Translations under genes and position numbers: made by a program
The notes under the pieces: model-generated
What the model saw: only the letters and a program-made list of their open reading frames with translations
Databases searched by the model: none
What the model was told of the DNA's origin: nothing
NCBI GenBank assembly: GCA_949297575.1
Contig: CASFTB010000013.1
Coordinates: 1-39,183 of the forward strand
Reading direction: 5' to 3'
Source of the DNA: an uncultured Bacillota bacterium
GTDB taxonomy: Bacteria > Bacillota > Clostridia > Christensenellales > Borkfalkiaceae
Length of the DNA: 39,183 bases
In this document: piece by piece, positions 23,799-31,795 of the stretch
Layout: each line of letters starts with the position of its first letter
Numbering within the stretch: position 1 is the stretch's first letter

Positions 23799-23827
23799 GT
23801 ATATATTTTATCAACTCTGTCAATACT
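23799..23827 (+). promoter_or_regulatory. Possible sigma-F-type promoter of spoIIR
   Basis: GTATA (23799-23803), 15-nt spacer, GTCAATACT (23819-23827). The -10 matches the sigma-F pattern GGnnAnAMT at all but one fixed position and the -35 matches GYATA. No good sigma-A box is nearby. spoIIR is a known sigma-F gene in Bacillus. Confidence 0.5.
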
Positions 23828-23882
23828 TCGGTGCGGCGCGGGCTTTTGCCCCCGCCGCACAGTTTTTTCCCGGAGCTGTCTC

Positions 23883-24416
23883 ATGAAAAAGTTTTGCATA
23901 GTTTTTTTTGCACTCATCATACTAATCGTAGCGGTCGCGGCGGCGGCTGTGCCGCAGGCGGCGGAAACTTCTTACCTGCGCATGCACGTGCGCGCCAATT
24001 CCGATTCCGCGGCAGACCAGGCGGTCAAATATGAGGTAAAGGACGCCCTCGTCGGGCTCCTGATGCCCGTCGCCGCGTCCTGCAAAAGCAGGGAAGAGGC
24101 AATGGGCGCCGTCGAGGCCGCCATCCCCGCCATCGAGGCGGCGGCGGAAGAGGTGCTCGCCGCGAACGGCTTTTCGTACGGTGCCCGCGCGCAGCTGCGC
24201 AGGGAGGCGTTCCCCACCCGCGTCTACGACGGCGTCACGCTCGAAGCGGGCGTGTATGACGCGCTCATCGTCGAGCTGGGCGAAGCGGGCGGCGCGAACT
24301 GGTGGTGCGTGCTGTACCCGCCCCTCTGTTTTTCAGCGGAGGCGACGGGCGAACGCATCGTCTACCGTTCCCGCATTCTCGATATCATTCGCTCTTTTTT
24401 CGCGGAAGAGGGGTAA
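23883..24416 (+). CDS. spoIIR: Stage II sporulation protein R
   Basis: 177 aa from ATG 23883, preceded by GGAG; a longer frame from 23757 would run through the promoter. SpoIIR is made in the forespore under sigma-F, secreted into the intermembrane space, and triggers SpoIIGA to process pro-sigma-E in the mother cell. Seen here: an N-terminal signal/transmembrane helix (about 4-24), 'YLRMHVRANSDSAADQAVKYEVKDAL' (the family's N-terminal signature), 'FPTRVYDGVTLEAGVYDALIVELGEA', and the diagnostic 'NWWCVLYPPLCF'. Length is normal. It marks the organism as a spore-former or a recent descendant of one. sleB follows 50 nt downstream. Confidence 0.95.
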   Translation: MKKFCIVFFALIILIVAVAAAAVPQAAETSYLRMHVRANSDSAADQAVKYEVKDALVGLLMPVAASCKSREEAMGAVEAAIPAIEAAAEEVLAANGFSYGARAQLRREAFPTRVYDGVTLEAGVYDALIVELGEAGGANWWCVLYPPLCFSAEATGERIVYRSRILDIIRSFFAEEG

Positions 24417-24466
24417 ACGCCGCTCCTCCGCGCGGAAGGATATTTTTTCGGAAACGAGGAGGAAAC

Positions 24467-25189
24467 ATGAACAAGAAGATCGGAGCGTGCGCGCTCGTAC
24501 TCGCGCTCGCGGCGGCGGTCTCGGCGGCATCCTTTTTCGCGGTGCGCGCCGCGCAGGGAGAACCCGCCGCCGTCACCGCCGAACAGGTCGCCGCCCTCAG
24601 GGAGGGCAGCCGCGGCGAAGACGTGAAGACCGTCCAGCAAAAACTCAAGCGCTGGGGCTATTATTCGGGCGGCGTCGACGGCATCTACGGCCCCGCGACC
24701 AAGAAGGCGGTGATGTATTTCCAGCGCAAAAACGGGCTTGTGGCGGACGGCATCGTCGGCAGCAAGACGTATGCCGCCCTCGGCATGATGCAGCAGGCGG
24801 GCACGGGGGGCTCGGCGGGCAGCGCGAACGGCTACACCGACGCGGATACCTACCTGCTCGCGCGCTGCATCTACGGCGAGGCGCGCGGAGAGAGCTATAC
24901 GGGCCAGGTCGCCGTCGGTGCAGTCGTCCTGAACCGCGTCAAGAGCGACCAGTTCCCCAATACCATATCGGGCGTCATCTATCAGCGGCATGCCTTTACC
25001 GCCGTATCGGACGGGCAGATCAACCTGACGCCCGACCAGACGGCTATCAACGCCGCGAAGGACGCGATGAACGGGTGGGACCCGACGTACGGCTGCCTCT
25101 ACTACTACAACCCCGCGACGGCCACCAGCGAATGGATCTTTTCGCGCGAGACGGTCGTGACCATCGGCAGGCACGTGTTCGCCATCTGA
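24467..25189 (+). CDS. sleB: Spore cortex-lytic enzyme
   Basis: 240 aa from ATG 24467 with GAGGAGG just upstream. A lytic transglycosylase-type enzyme that degrades cortex peptidoglycan during germination. Order: signal peptide (about 1-29), a PG_binding_1 domain ('REGSRGEDVKTVQQKLKRWGYYSGGVDGIYGPATKKAV', about 45-108), a short Gly/Ser linker, and the Hydrolase_2 (SleB) catalytic domain with 'CIYGEARGE' (catalytic E138) to the end. The C-terminus 'IFSRETVVTIGRHVFA' is typical. ypeB follows 13 nt later, the conserved pairing in spore-formers, where YpeB is needed for SleB stability in the spore. Confidence 0.95.
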   Translation: MNKKIGACALVLALAAAVSAASFFAVRAAQGEPAAVTAEQVAALREGSRGEDVKTVQQKLKRWGYYSGGVDGIYGPATKKAVMYFQRKNGLVADGIVGSKTYAALGMMQQAGTGGSAGSANGYTDADTYLLARCIYGEARGESYTGQVAVGAVVLNRVKSDQFPNTISGVIYQRHAFTAVSDGQINLTPDQTAINAAKDAMNGWDPTYGCLYYYNPATATSEWIFSRETVVTIGRHVFAI

Positions 25190-25202
25190 GGAGGGAAAAG
25201 GG

Positions 25203-26702
25203 ATGAAAGAGAAACAAAACATCTCCGCGGGAGCGGAAAAGGTGGAAAACCTCGCCCGGAAGGGCGAACTGCAGGGCAGCGCGGCGAAGGGCGCCCTCAC
25301 CGAAAAGGAGGCGAAGGAGCGCGAGCGCGCCGAGCGCCGCGTGCAGGAGGCGATCGCCCGCCGGGAACGCGGCGGCCGCGAAGAGCGGAAGGAAGAGCGT
25401 GAGCGCGCCCCCGGGTTCGGCGGCTGGCTGGCGGCGGTCGTGTCTCTGTCCGTCGCCGTGCTCGCCCTCGGCGCCATCGTCACGGTGGGGTACTTCGACC
25501 TCACCGCCTCCAAAAACGCGATGACGGACAGCTACCGCGCCGCGGTGTACGAATTTTCCGAGCACGTCGAGGGCATGAGCGCCGACCTCTCCAAGGTGCG
25601 CGTCGCCGACGGGCGCGAATTGCAGCTGCTGCTCACCGACGTGCTCGTGCACGGCGAGCTGGCGGAGCGCAGCCTCGAGGGCATGCCCTGCGACGGGGAG
25701 AACGCCGCCGCGCTGTCCGCCTTCTTCAACCGCTGCAGCGGTTTTTCGCGCAGGATGCTGCGCAAGCTCGCCGCGGGCGGCTCTCTGACGGAAGAGGAGG
25801 AGCGCGCCGCAGACTACCTGTATGAGACGTGCGAGCGGTTGCGCGAGCGCACCCCCGCGCTCATCGAAGGGGCGGAAAACTGTGTCGCCGACGAGCTCCT
25901 CGCCGCGGGCGGCGCCTTTGACGGGCAGTTTGCCGCCCTGCGAGAGAGCGTGGGCGAGCTCCCCGCCGGGCTTTCGGGCGTATTCGGCGGCGCGGCCCCC
26001 GCCCCCGCGGAGGGGGAGGACATCGGCGAGCGCGCCGCCGCGGAGCGCGCACAGGCATATTTTGCGGAGTATGAGCCCGAAAACATGCGCGTCACGGGCA
26101 AAACGGAGGGGCGCCTGCCCTGTTATGCCGTCGAATTTGAGGCGTCCGGCGTGCAGTACGCCGCGCAGATCGCCGCGGACGGCCGCCTCGCCTTCTTCGA
26201 CTGCCCCGGCGGCGGAACTGCCCGCAATTACGGCGGAGAGGACGCCGTCCGTATCGCCCGCCGTTTCCTCGAACGCTGCGGCTACGAGGGCCTCTGCTGC
26301 GTCTGGGTCAGCGAGAGCGGCGCGGAGGCGTGCGTCGAATTCGCCGCCGAACAGGGGGGAGCGGTGCTGTATGCCGACCGCATCCTCGTCAAAGTGTGCG
26401 AAGACAGGGGCTGCGTCACGGGCGCGGAGGCGCGCGCCTATCTCGAAAACCACCGCGCGCGGGAGATCGGAGAGGCGCACCTTTCTGCGGAGAGCGTCGA
26501 GCGCGCCGCCGCCGCGCACATGGACGAGGTGACGATCGTGCGCCCCGCGCTGCTGCCTTCGTGCGGGGAAGAAGTGCTCTGCTGGGAGGTGCGCGGCAGT
26601 GCGGGCGGCAGGGAGTATATCGCCTTTGTGAACGCGGACAACGGCAGCGAAGAGGCCGTGTACGTCGTCGTCGGCACGGGAAGGGGGCAAAAGGTCATCT
26701 GA
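25203..26702 (+). CDS. ypeB: Germination protein YpeB
   Basis: 499 aa with GAGGAGGGAAAAGGG before the ATG. Partner needed for SleB localisation and stability. The N-terminal 75 residues are strongly charged and Arg/Glu/Lys-rich (cytosolic, coiled-coil-like), longer than in Bacillus YpeB, which begins near its membrane helix. Then one transmembrane helix (about 80-102), a helical YpeB domain ('YFDLTASKNAMTDSYRAAVYEFSEHVEGMSADLSKV'), and in the C-terminal half PepSY-like repeats (about residues 270-499). The Ala/Pro patch near 262 marks the domain boundary. The charged N-terminal extension is the odd feature. A terminator follows, ending the spore cluster. Confidence 0.92.
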   Translation: MKEKQNISAGAEKVENLARKGELQGSAAKGALTEKEAKERERAERRVQEAIARRERGGREERKEERERAPGFGGWLAAVVSLSVAVLALGAIVTVGYFDLTASKNAMTDSYRAAVYEFSEHVEGMSADLSKVRVADGRELQLLLTDVLVHGELAERSLEGMPCDGENAAALSAFFNRCSGFSRRMLRKLAAGGSLTEEEERAADYLYETCERLRERTPALIEGAENCVADELLAAGGAFDGQFAALRESVGELPAGLSGVFGGAAPAPAEGEDIGERAAAERAQAYFAEYEPENMRVTGKTEGRLPCYAVEFEASGVQYAAQIAADGRLAFFDCPGGGTARNYGGEDAVRIARRFLERCGYEGLCCVWVSESGAEACVEFAAEQGGAVLYADRILVKVCEDRGCVTGAEARAYLENHRAREIGEAHLSAESVERAAAAHMDEVTIVRPALLPSCGEEVLCWEVRGSAGGREYIAFVNADNGSEEAVYVVVGTGRGQKVI

Positions 26703-26719
26703 CCCGCGCAGCGCGCAGG

Positions 26720-26776
26720 AAGAGGGGAGAAGGGCGCCCGCGCCCGCAGGGCGGGGTTTTCTTCCCCCTCTTTTTT
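26720..26776 (+). terminator. Intrinsic terminator after ypeB
   Basis: AAGAGGGG (26720-26727) pairs with CCCCTCTT (26765-26772), with GC-rich inner pairing, and a run of T (TTTTTT, ending at 26776). Confidence 0.82.
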
Positions 26777-26786
26777 GTCATAAATG

Positions 26787-26815
26787 TTGACAAAATCTTC
26801 TGCGAGGGGTATAAT
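26787..26815 (+). promoter_or_regulatory. Perfect consensus sigma-A promoter of the secB-like gene and fabZ
   Basis: TTGACA (26787-26792), 17-nt spacer, TATAAT (26810-26815). The 71-nt leader contains a small hairpin (CCCGCC-AAGGC-GGGCG type, near 26840-26858). Confidence 0.9.
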
Positions 26816-26886
26816 AATAAGGTAACGAATCCGGCAGCTCTCCCGCCAAGGCGGGCGCCGGAAAAAGAAAGGGAGATTAATAGACC

Positions 26887-27312
26887 ATGACAAAACCCGC
26901 TTTCGCGCTCAAAGGGATCCGTGCGGATGAAATGACCTTCCGCCTCAACGCGGTCCGCCCTCAGGCAGGAAAAATGGAGCTCAAACCCACCTTTTCGCGC
27001 AAGGTGCGCCGCGCCGTCGAAAACGAAAAGATCTGCTTCGTCACCCTCACGGTGAAGATCGAAAAGACGGAAGATTCCCCCAAGCCCTTCGACCTCACGG
27101 TCACATATACCGGCGTCTTTGAGTCAGATGCAAAGACGGAGGAGGAGAAGCGCGCCGTCGTCGCGGGCGGGACCGCGCTGCTCTACCCTTACCTGCGCGC
27201 GGCGGTCACCACGCTGAGCTGCGCGGCGCTCGCTTCCCCCGTCGTGCTGCCCGTCATCGGCGGCGCGCTCTTCCCCGAAGACCGCGAGTCCGAGGGCGGC
27301 ATCGTCAGCTGA
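26887..27312 (+). CDS. SecB-like chaperone-family protein
   Basis: 141 aa; GGGAGA upstream of the ATG. The pattern is that of the SecB fold: a long beta-rich N-terminal part with 'CFVTLTVKIEKTEDSPKPFDLTVTYTGVF', followed by 'LLYPYLRAAVTTLSCAALASPVVLPVIGG', closely like SecB's 'LFPYAR...LPPINF' helix. SecB keeps proteins unfolded for SecA-driven export in Proteobacteria; SecB-like proteins in Gram-positives are less studied, and some act as chaperones for toxin-antitoxin pairs. No toxin or antitoxin gene is adjacent. It is cotranscribed with fabZ, 9 nt downstream. It may help export or folding, but the role here is uncertain. Confidence 0.72.
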   Translation: MTKPAFALKGIRADEMTFRLNAVRPQAGKMELKPTFSRKVRRAVENEKICFVTLTVKIEKTEDSPKPFDLTVTYTGVFESDAKTEEEKRAVVAGGTALLYPYLRAAVTTLSCAALASPVVLPVIGGALFPEDRESEGGIVS

Positions 27313-27321
27313 GGTGGAGGC

Positions 27322-27750
27322 ATGAACAGAGAAGAGATCAAAAATATCCTGCCCCACCGCGAGCCCATGTTGCTGCTCGACGAGGTAGACATCGTCGAGG
27401 AAGGCGGGGGCAGGAAGTCCGTGGGCAAATATACCGTCAGGGGAGACGAGTTCTTCCTGCAGGGCCATTTTCCCGGCAACCCCATCGTGCCCGGCGTCAT
27501 CCAGTGCGAGATGATCGCGCAGTCCGCCGTTGCCCTCATCCCCGACGTCAAGGGCGGCACGCCGCTTTATACGGGGCTGAACAACGTCAAGTTCAAAAAC
27601 CCGCTCCTGCCCGGCGATACCGCCGTGATGACGGTCGAACTCACCGCGCGCAAGGGCATTTTCTGCTTCGCAAAGGGAAAGCTGGAGGCGAACGGCAAAC
27701 TGTGCACCTCCGCAGAATTTTCCTTTGCGATCCTCCCCCCGAAGCAGTGA
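27322..27750 (+). CDS. fabZ: 3-hydroxyacyl-[acyl-carrier-protein] dehydratase
   Basis: 142 aa; ATG preceded by GAGGTGGAGG. Hot-dog fold dehydratase removing water from 3-hydroxyacyl-ACP. Catalytic H49 in 'GHFPGNPIVPGV' and E63 in 'IQCEMIAQ'; also the family start 'ILPHREPMLLLDEV'. Length is normal. In Streptococcus pneumoniae fabZ sits between accB and accC; here it has moved to the front of the cluster, on its own transcript with the SecB-like gene, and ends at a terminator. No FabA or FabM is in the window. Confidence 0.95.
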   Translation: MNREEIKNILPHREPMLLLDEVDIVEEGGGRKSVGKYTVRGDEFFLQGHFPGNPIVPGVIQCEMIAQSAVALIPDVKGGTPLYTGLNNVKFKNPLLPGDTAVMTVELTARKGIFCFAKGKLEANGKLCTSAEFSFAILPPKQ

Positions 27751-27772
27751 CGGCATGGGAACAAAAAAGCAA

Positions 27773-27823
27773 AAAACGGCAGGCGTGCGGATGCTCCGCG
27801 CGCCTTTTCCCTGCCGTTTTGCC
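27773..27823 (+). terminator. Intrinsic terminator after fabZ
   Basis: AAAACGGCAGG (27773-27783) pairs with CCTGCCGTTTT (27810-27820), with an inner GCGGA-TGC-TCCGC hairpin. A-rich on the left and T-rich on the right, so it could work both ways. Confidence 0.82.
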
Positions 27824-27874
27824 TCCTCGGCCGCTCGGATTTGTGCGGGCGGGGCAATTTTCTCCGAAGAAGGC

Positions 27875-27903
27875 TTGACTAACAGGGGGGAATTTACTAT
27901 AAT
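27875..27903 (+). promoter_or_regulatory. Sigma-A promoter of the fabH operon
   Basis: TTGACT (27875-27880), 17-nt spacer, TATAAT (27898-27903). No obvious FapR or FabT palindrome was recognised around it. Confidence 0.85.
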
Positions 27904-27929
27904 AAAATAGAAAGGAACAGGAGAGCTCT

Positions 27930-28892
27930 ATGTCATTTTACATTGCGGGGACGGGCAGCGTCCTCCCCGAAAAGGTCGTCTCCAACGACGACCTCGCGCA
28001 GTTTCTCGATACGTCGGACGAGTGGATCTTTACCCGCACGGGCATCCGTCGCCGCCACGTGCTCACGGGCGAGCGGCTGGACGACCTCGCGGTCGCCGCG
28101 GCGGAGCAGGCACTTTCCGACGCGGGCGTGAAAGGGGAGGAGGTCGACCTCATCCTCTGCGCCACCATGCGCGGAGATTTCTATACGCCCTCCCTCGCCT
28201 GTACGGTGGGCGGGGCGATCGGCAGCCACGCGCCCGCATTCGACGTGAACGCCGCCTGCGTCGGCGTGCTCTACTGCATGGAGATCGCCGATTCCTTTAT
28301 CGCTGCGGGCAAGGCGGAAACGGTGCTCATCGTCTCCGCGGAGGCCATGAGCAAACTCGTCGACTGGACGGACCGCGCCAGCTGCGTCCTGTTCGGAGAC
28401 GGCGCCGGCGCCATGGTCGTCAGAAAGGGCGAGGGGCGCCTTTCGGGCGTGCTCCGTTCCGACCCTTCCTTTGCCATCCACATGCCCAATCTCGAGGGCA
28501 TCAACAGCCCGTACAATCAGGTCCCGCAGGAAAAGCTCGCCATGGTCATGGACGGCGGCGAGGTGTATAAGTTTGCCGTCAACGCCATGGGGCACCGCAT
28601 AGAGGAGGCGTGCGCCGCCGCGGGCATCGCCCCGGCAGACGTAGACTGGTACCTCCCGCACCAGGCGAACGTGCGCATCATTGACGCCAGCCTCAAAAAA
28701 TACCGCATCCCGAAAGAGCGCGTGCTGCTCAACATTTCCGAGTGCGGCAACATGAGCGCCACCTCCGTCATGGTGCTGCTCGACCAATACGCCAAAAAGG
28801 GCACCTTCAGGCGGGGCGACAAGCTCCTGTTCGTCGCCTTCGGCGGCGGGCTCACGAGCGGAGCCGTCGTATCCGTATGGAACAGAGACTGA
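27930..28892 (+). CDS. fabH: Beta-ketoacyl-[acyl-carrier-protein] synthase III
   Basis: 320 aa; ribosome site AGGAACAGGAG upstream of the ATG. Starts fatty acid synthesis by condensing acyl-CoA with malonyl-ACP. The triad is C110 ('NAACVG'), H244 ('PHQAN') and N274 ('ECGNMSA'). 'DEWIFTRTGIRRR' and 'GGLTSGAVV' are family blocks. The residue after the Cys is Val where Ser or Ala is usual, and Met replaces the Thr after the active-site Asn; both are near the acyl pocket and may alter primer choice. Leads the operon acpP-fabK-fabD-fabG. Confidence 0.96.
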   Translation: MSFYIAGTGSVLPEKVVSNDDLAQFLDTSDEWIFTRTGIRRRHVLTGERLDDLAVAAAEQALSDAGVKGEEVDLILCATMRGDFYTPSLACTVGGAIGSHAPAFDVNAACVGVLYCMEIADSFIAAGKAETVLIVSAEAMSKLVDWTDRASCVLFGDGAGAMVVRKGEGRLSGVLRSDPSFAIHMPNLEGINSPYNQVPQEKLAMVMDGGEVYKFAVNAMGHRIEEACAAAGIAPADVDWYLPHQANVRIIDASLKKYRIPKERVLLNISECGNMSATSVMVLLDQYAKKGTFRRGDKLLFVAFGGGLTSGAVVSVWNRD

Positions 28893-28947
28893 CGGGGCGC
28901 CTTCATCCAAACAATAATAAAATTTCAGATAAAAAGGAGTACAGATC

Positions 28948-29178
28948 ATGACAACACTTGAAAAATTGAAAGAGATCCTCAGCGAATGCAAGGGCGAAGA
29001 CCTCGACATCACGCCCGAGACCACGTTTGAAGAGCTCGACTTCGACTCCCTCGACAAGGTCGACATCGTTATGCAGATCGAGGAGGCCTACGATATTTCT
29101 CTGGGCGACAACATGCAGCTCTCCACCGTCGGCGAGCTGATCGCGAAGATCGACGAGGCGGTCGCCGCCAAGGGCTGA
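28948..29178 (+). CDS. acpP: Acyl carrier protein
   Basis: 76 aa, strongly acidic; AAGGAG before the ATG. The phosphopantetheine attachment Ser is S34 in 'LDFDSLDKVDIVMQIEE'. Carries the growing chain in the cytosol. It lies 55 nt after fabH and 9 nt before fabK, in the usual Firmicute order. Residue 33 is Asp and the following Leu is kept, as expected. Confidence 0.96.
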   Translation: MTTLEKLKEILSECKGEDLDITPETTFEELDFDSLDKVDIVMQIEEAYDISLGDNMQLSTVGELIAKIDEAVAAKG

Positions 29179-29187
29179 GAGAGATCT

Positions 29188-30129
29188 ATGCGCACAAAAC
29201 TTACCGAACTTCTCGGTATCGAATATCCGATCATACAGGGAGGCATGGCGTGGATCGCCGATGCCTCTTTGGCGAGCGCTGTTTCCAACGCAGGGGGGCT
29301 GGGCATCATCTCCGCGATGAACGCGGGGGCAGACTTCGTGCGCGAAGAGATACGCAAGTGCCGCACCCTCACCGATAAGCCCTTCGGCGTCAACATCATG
29401 CTGATGAGCCCGCACGTCGAGGAAGTGGCGCAGATGGTCGCGGAGGAAAAGGTCCCCGTCGTCACCACGGGCGCGGGTAACCCCTCCCGCTTCGTCAAAC
29501 AGTGGAAGGAGGCGGGCACCAAGATCCTGCCCGTCGTGGCTTCCACCGCGCTCGCGAAGATGGTCGAGCGCGTCGGCGTCGACGCCGTCATCGCCGAGGG
29601 CGGCGAGAGCGGCGGGCACGTCGGCGACCTCACCACCATGGCGCTCGTCCCGCAGGTCGTGGACGCGGTACACATCCCCGTCGTCGCGGCGGGCGGCATC
29701 GGAGACGGCCGCGGCATGGTCGCAGCCTTCGCGTTGGGCGCCTGCGGCGTGCAGATGGGCACGCGCTTCCTCGTCGCCGACGAGTGCACGGTGTCCGAAG
29801 AATATAAAAAGAAGGTGCTCGCCGCCAAAGACATCTCCACCATGGTCACGGGTAAGCGCCTCGGTCACCCCGTGCGCGCCATCAAAAATTCGTACATGAA
29901 CGCCTACGCCAAGCTGGAGGCGAATTCCAACATCCCCGACGAAGAGCTCGAGCAGTTCGGCGTCGGTTCGCTGCGCAAGGCCGCCAAAGAGGGCAATGCA
30001 GACGAAGGCTGCTTCCTCGCGGGGCAGATCGCCGGTATGGTCAACAGGCGCCAGAGCGCCAAGGAGATCGTCGACGAGGTCATGGCGCAGGCAGAAAAGA
30101 TGATGGAGGGCGTCAAGTGGGAAATTTAG
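29188..30129 (+). CDS. fabK: Enoyl-[acyl-carrier-protein] reductase II (FMN-dependent)
   Basis: 313 aa. Flavoenzyme carrying out the last reduction in each elongation cycle; triclosan-resistant type found in streptococci and clostridia. Family blocks: 'GIEYPIIQGGMAWIADASLASAVSNAGGLGII', 'VTTGAGNP', 'EGGESGGHVGDLTTM' (catalytic His), 'VVAAGGIGDGRGMVAAFALGACGVQMGTRF'. Length is normal. No FabI or FabL is in the window, so this is probably the enoyl reductase of the cell. The ATG has GAGAG upstream only; its end overlaps fabD by 13 nt. Confidence 0.96.
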   Translation: MRTKLTELLGIEYPIIQGGMAWIADASLASAVSNAGGLGIISAMNAGADFVREEIRKCRTLTDKPFGVNIMLMSPHVEEVAQMVAEEKVPVVTTGAGNPSRFVKQWKEAGTKILPVVASTALAKMVERVGVDAVIAEGGESGGHVGDLTTMALVPQVVDAVHIPVVAAGGIGDGRGMVAAFALGACGVQMGTRFLVADECTVSEEYKKKVLAAKDISTMVTGKRLGHPVRAIKNSYMNAYAKLEANSNIPDEELEQFGVGSLRKAAKEGNADEGCFLAGQIAGMVNRRQSAKEIVDEVMAQAEKMMEGVKWEI

Positions 30130-30953
30130 CTTTCCTCTTCGCGGGGCAGGGGGCGCAGGTCCCCGGCATGGCCGCGGACGTTGCGGGCCTCCCCAAAGTC
30201 AAAAAACTCTTCGACGTCGCCGAGGCCATCCGCCCCGGCACCGTCGATAAGATGCTGCACGGCACGCAGGAGGAGCTCAACCGCACCCTTCTGACCCAGC
30301 CGACCATGTTTCTGGCCGACCTCGCCTATGCCTACGCGAAGGAGGAGGAGACCGGCATCCCCGCCTGCGCCTGCGGCTTTTCCGTGGGCGAAGTGCCCGC
30401 ACTCTGCTTTGCGGGCATGCTCTCCGAAGAGGACGCCTTCCGCGCCATCGTAAAGCGCGCGGAGCTGATGGAGGCGTACACCGCCCGCGTCCCCGGCTGC
30501 ATGATCGCCTGCGTCAAGCTCCCCGCCGACAAGGTGGAGGCGCTTTGCGACGGCGAAAGCACCCATCCGGCCAACTACAACGGCGCTTTGCAGACGGTCG
30601 TCGCCTGCCGCGCCGAAGCGGAGGAAGCCTTCTCCGCAAAGGTGAAAGAGGCGGGCGGACGGGCGATGAAGCTGCGCGTTTCGGGCATGTTCCACTGCCC
30701 CGAACTCGCGCCCGAAGCGGAGGAATTTGAAGCGTTCCTGCGCACTTTGGCGTGGCATGCGCCCCGCCTCCCCGTCTATGCAAACCTCACGGCACTGCCG
30801 TATGAAGGGGACTGCGCGCACACGCTCGCCATGCAGATGCGCTCTCCCGTGCGCTTTACCGCCACCGTCGCCAACATGCGCGCCGCCGGCGTTACCGAGT
30901 TTGCGGAAGTCGGCCCCGGCAAAGTGCTCACGGGGCTGGTACAGCGCGGCTGA
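30117..30953 (+). CDS. fabD: Malonyl-CoA:ACP transacylase
   Basis: 278 aa from GTG 30117, with GGAGGG at 30105-30110 inside the end of fabK. Transfers malonyl from CoA to ACP. 'LAFLFAGQGAQVPGMA' is the N-terminal signature; the nucleophile is S89 in G87-F-S-V-G-E92 and the catalytic His is H193 in 'MFHCPEL'. The usual motif is GHSLGE, so this enzyme has Phe for His at position 88. The C-terminus has 'FAEVGPGKVLTGLV'. The protein is about 30 residues shorter than E. coli FabD. Confidence 0.94.
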   Translation: MGNLAFLFAGQGAQVPGMAADVAGLPKVKKLFDVAEAIRPGTVDKMLHGTQEELNRTLLTQPTMFLADLAYAYAKEEETGIPACACGFSVGEVPALCFAGMLSEEDAFRAIVKRAELMEAYTARVPGCMIACVKLPADKVEALCDGESTHPANYNGALQTVVACRAEAEEAFSAKVKEAGGRAMKLRVSGMFHCPELAPEAEEFEAFLRTLAWHAPRLPVYANLTALPYEGDCAHTLAMQMRSPVRFTATVANMRAAGVTEFAEVGPGKVLTGLVQRG

Positions 30954-31000
30954 GCCTTCCCGCCCCTGCGGCGGGCAAACCAATTCATTCCGGAGCAAAT

Positions 31001-31741
31001 ATGAACGAAAAGAGAGTCGCCCTCGTCACGGGGGCGGGCAGGGGCATCGGCGCGACCATCGCGCTCACCCTCGCCAAAGAAAATACAGACATCGCCGTCG
31101 TCGATTACGCCGCCGAAGAGAGCGCGAAGGAGACGATGGAGACGCTCGCCGCCTGCGGCGTCACCGCGCGCTATTATGCCTGCGACGTCTCCGACTTTTC
31201 CGCAACAAAGACGGTGGTCGAGCAGATCGTCAAAGACTTCGGCAAGATCGACATCCTCGTCAACAACGCCGGCATTACGGCGGATAAGCTGCTCATGCGC
31301 ATGGACGAGTCCGACTGGGACCGCGTCCTCAACATCAACCTCAAGGGCTGTTTCAACATGATCAAGCACGTGACACCGCATATGATGCGCAAGCGCTACG
31401 GCCGCATCGTGTCCATCAGTTCGGTCGTCGGGCTCATGGGCAACGCAGGGCAGGCGAACTACGCCGCCTCCAAGGCGGGCATCATCGGCCTGACAAAGAC
31501 GGTCGCCAAGGAATTCGGCGCGCGCAACATTACCGCCAACGCCGTCGCGCCCGGCTTTATCAAGACGGCGATGACGGACGCGCTCACCGAAGAGCAGAAG
31601 CAGGCGATGTACAAGCTCATCCCGCTCGGCGCCCTGGGCGAAACGCAGGATATCGCCAACGCGGTCAAGTTCCTCGTCTCCGACGATGCGCGCTACATCA
31701 CCGGCGTCGTCCTCAAAGTGGACGGGGGGATGTATATATAA
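31001..31741 (+). CDS. fabG: 3-oxoacyl-[acyl-carrier-protein] reductase
   Basis: 246 aa. Classical SDR: 'ALVTGAGRGIGATIALTLA' (NADPH fold), 'VNNAG', catalytic S140/S141, Y154 and K158 in 'SISSVVG...NYAASKAG', and the 'AVAPGFIKTAMT' block. Length matches FabG. The ribosome site is poor (GGAGC), 48 nt after fabD. It is the last gene before a 657-nt gap; a repeat element and a terminator follow. Confidence 0.95.
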   Translation: MNEKRVALVTGAGRGIGATIALTLAKENTDIAVVDYAAEESAKETMETLAACGVTARYYACDVSDFSATKTVVEQIVKDFGKIDILVNNAGITADKLLMRMDESDWDRVLNINLKGCFNMIKHVTPHMMRKRYGRIVSISSVVGLMGNAGQANYAASKAGIIGLTKTVAKEFGARNITANAVAPGFIKTAMTDALTEEQKQAMYKLIPLGALGETQDIANAVKFLVSDDARYITGVVLKVDGGMYI

Positions 31742-31795
31742 GCGAGCCTTCGCGCGTTTTCTTTCAAAAGAGATGAAAGAAAAAGCTTGAGTTTG

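Noticed and set aside
23757..23882. Longer spoIIR start at 23757
   Set aside because: The extra segment has no signal character and covers the likely promoter; ATG 23883 has a ribosome site and a typical SpoIIR start.
25047..26690. 547-codon minus-strand frame opposite ypeB
   Set aside because: Shadow frame produced by high GC at third positions of ypeB.
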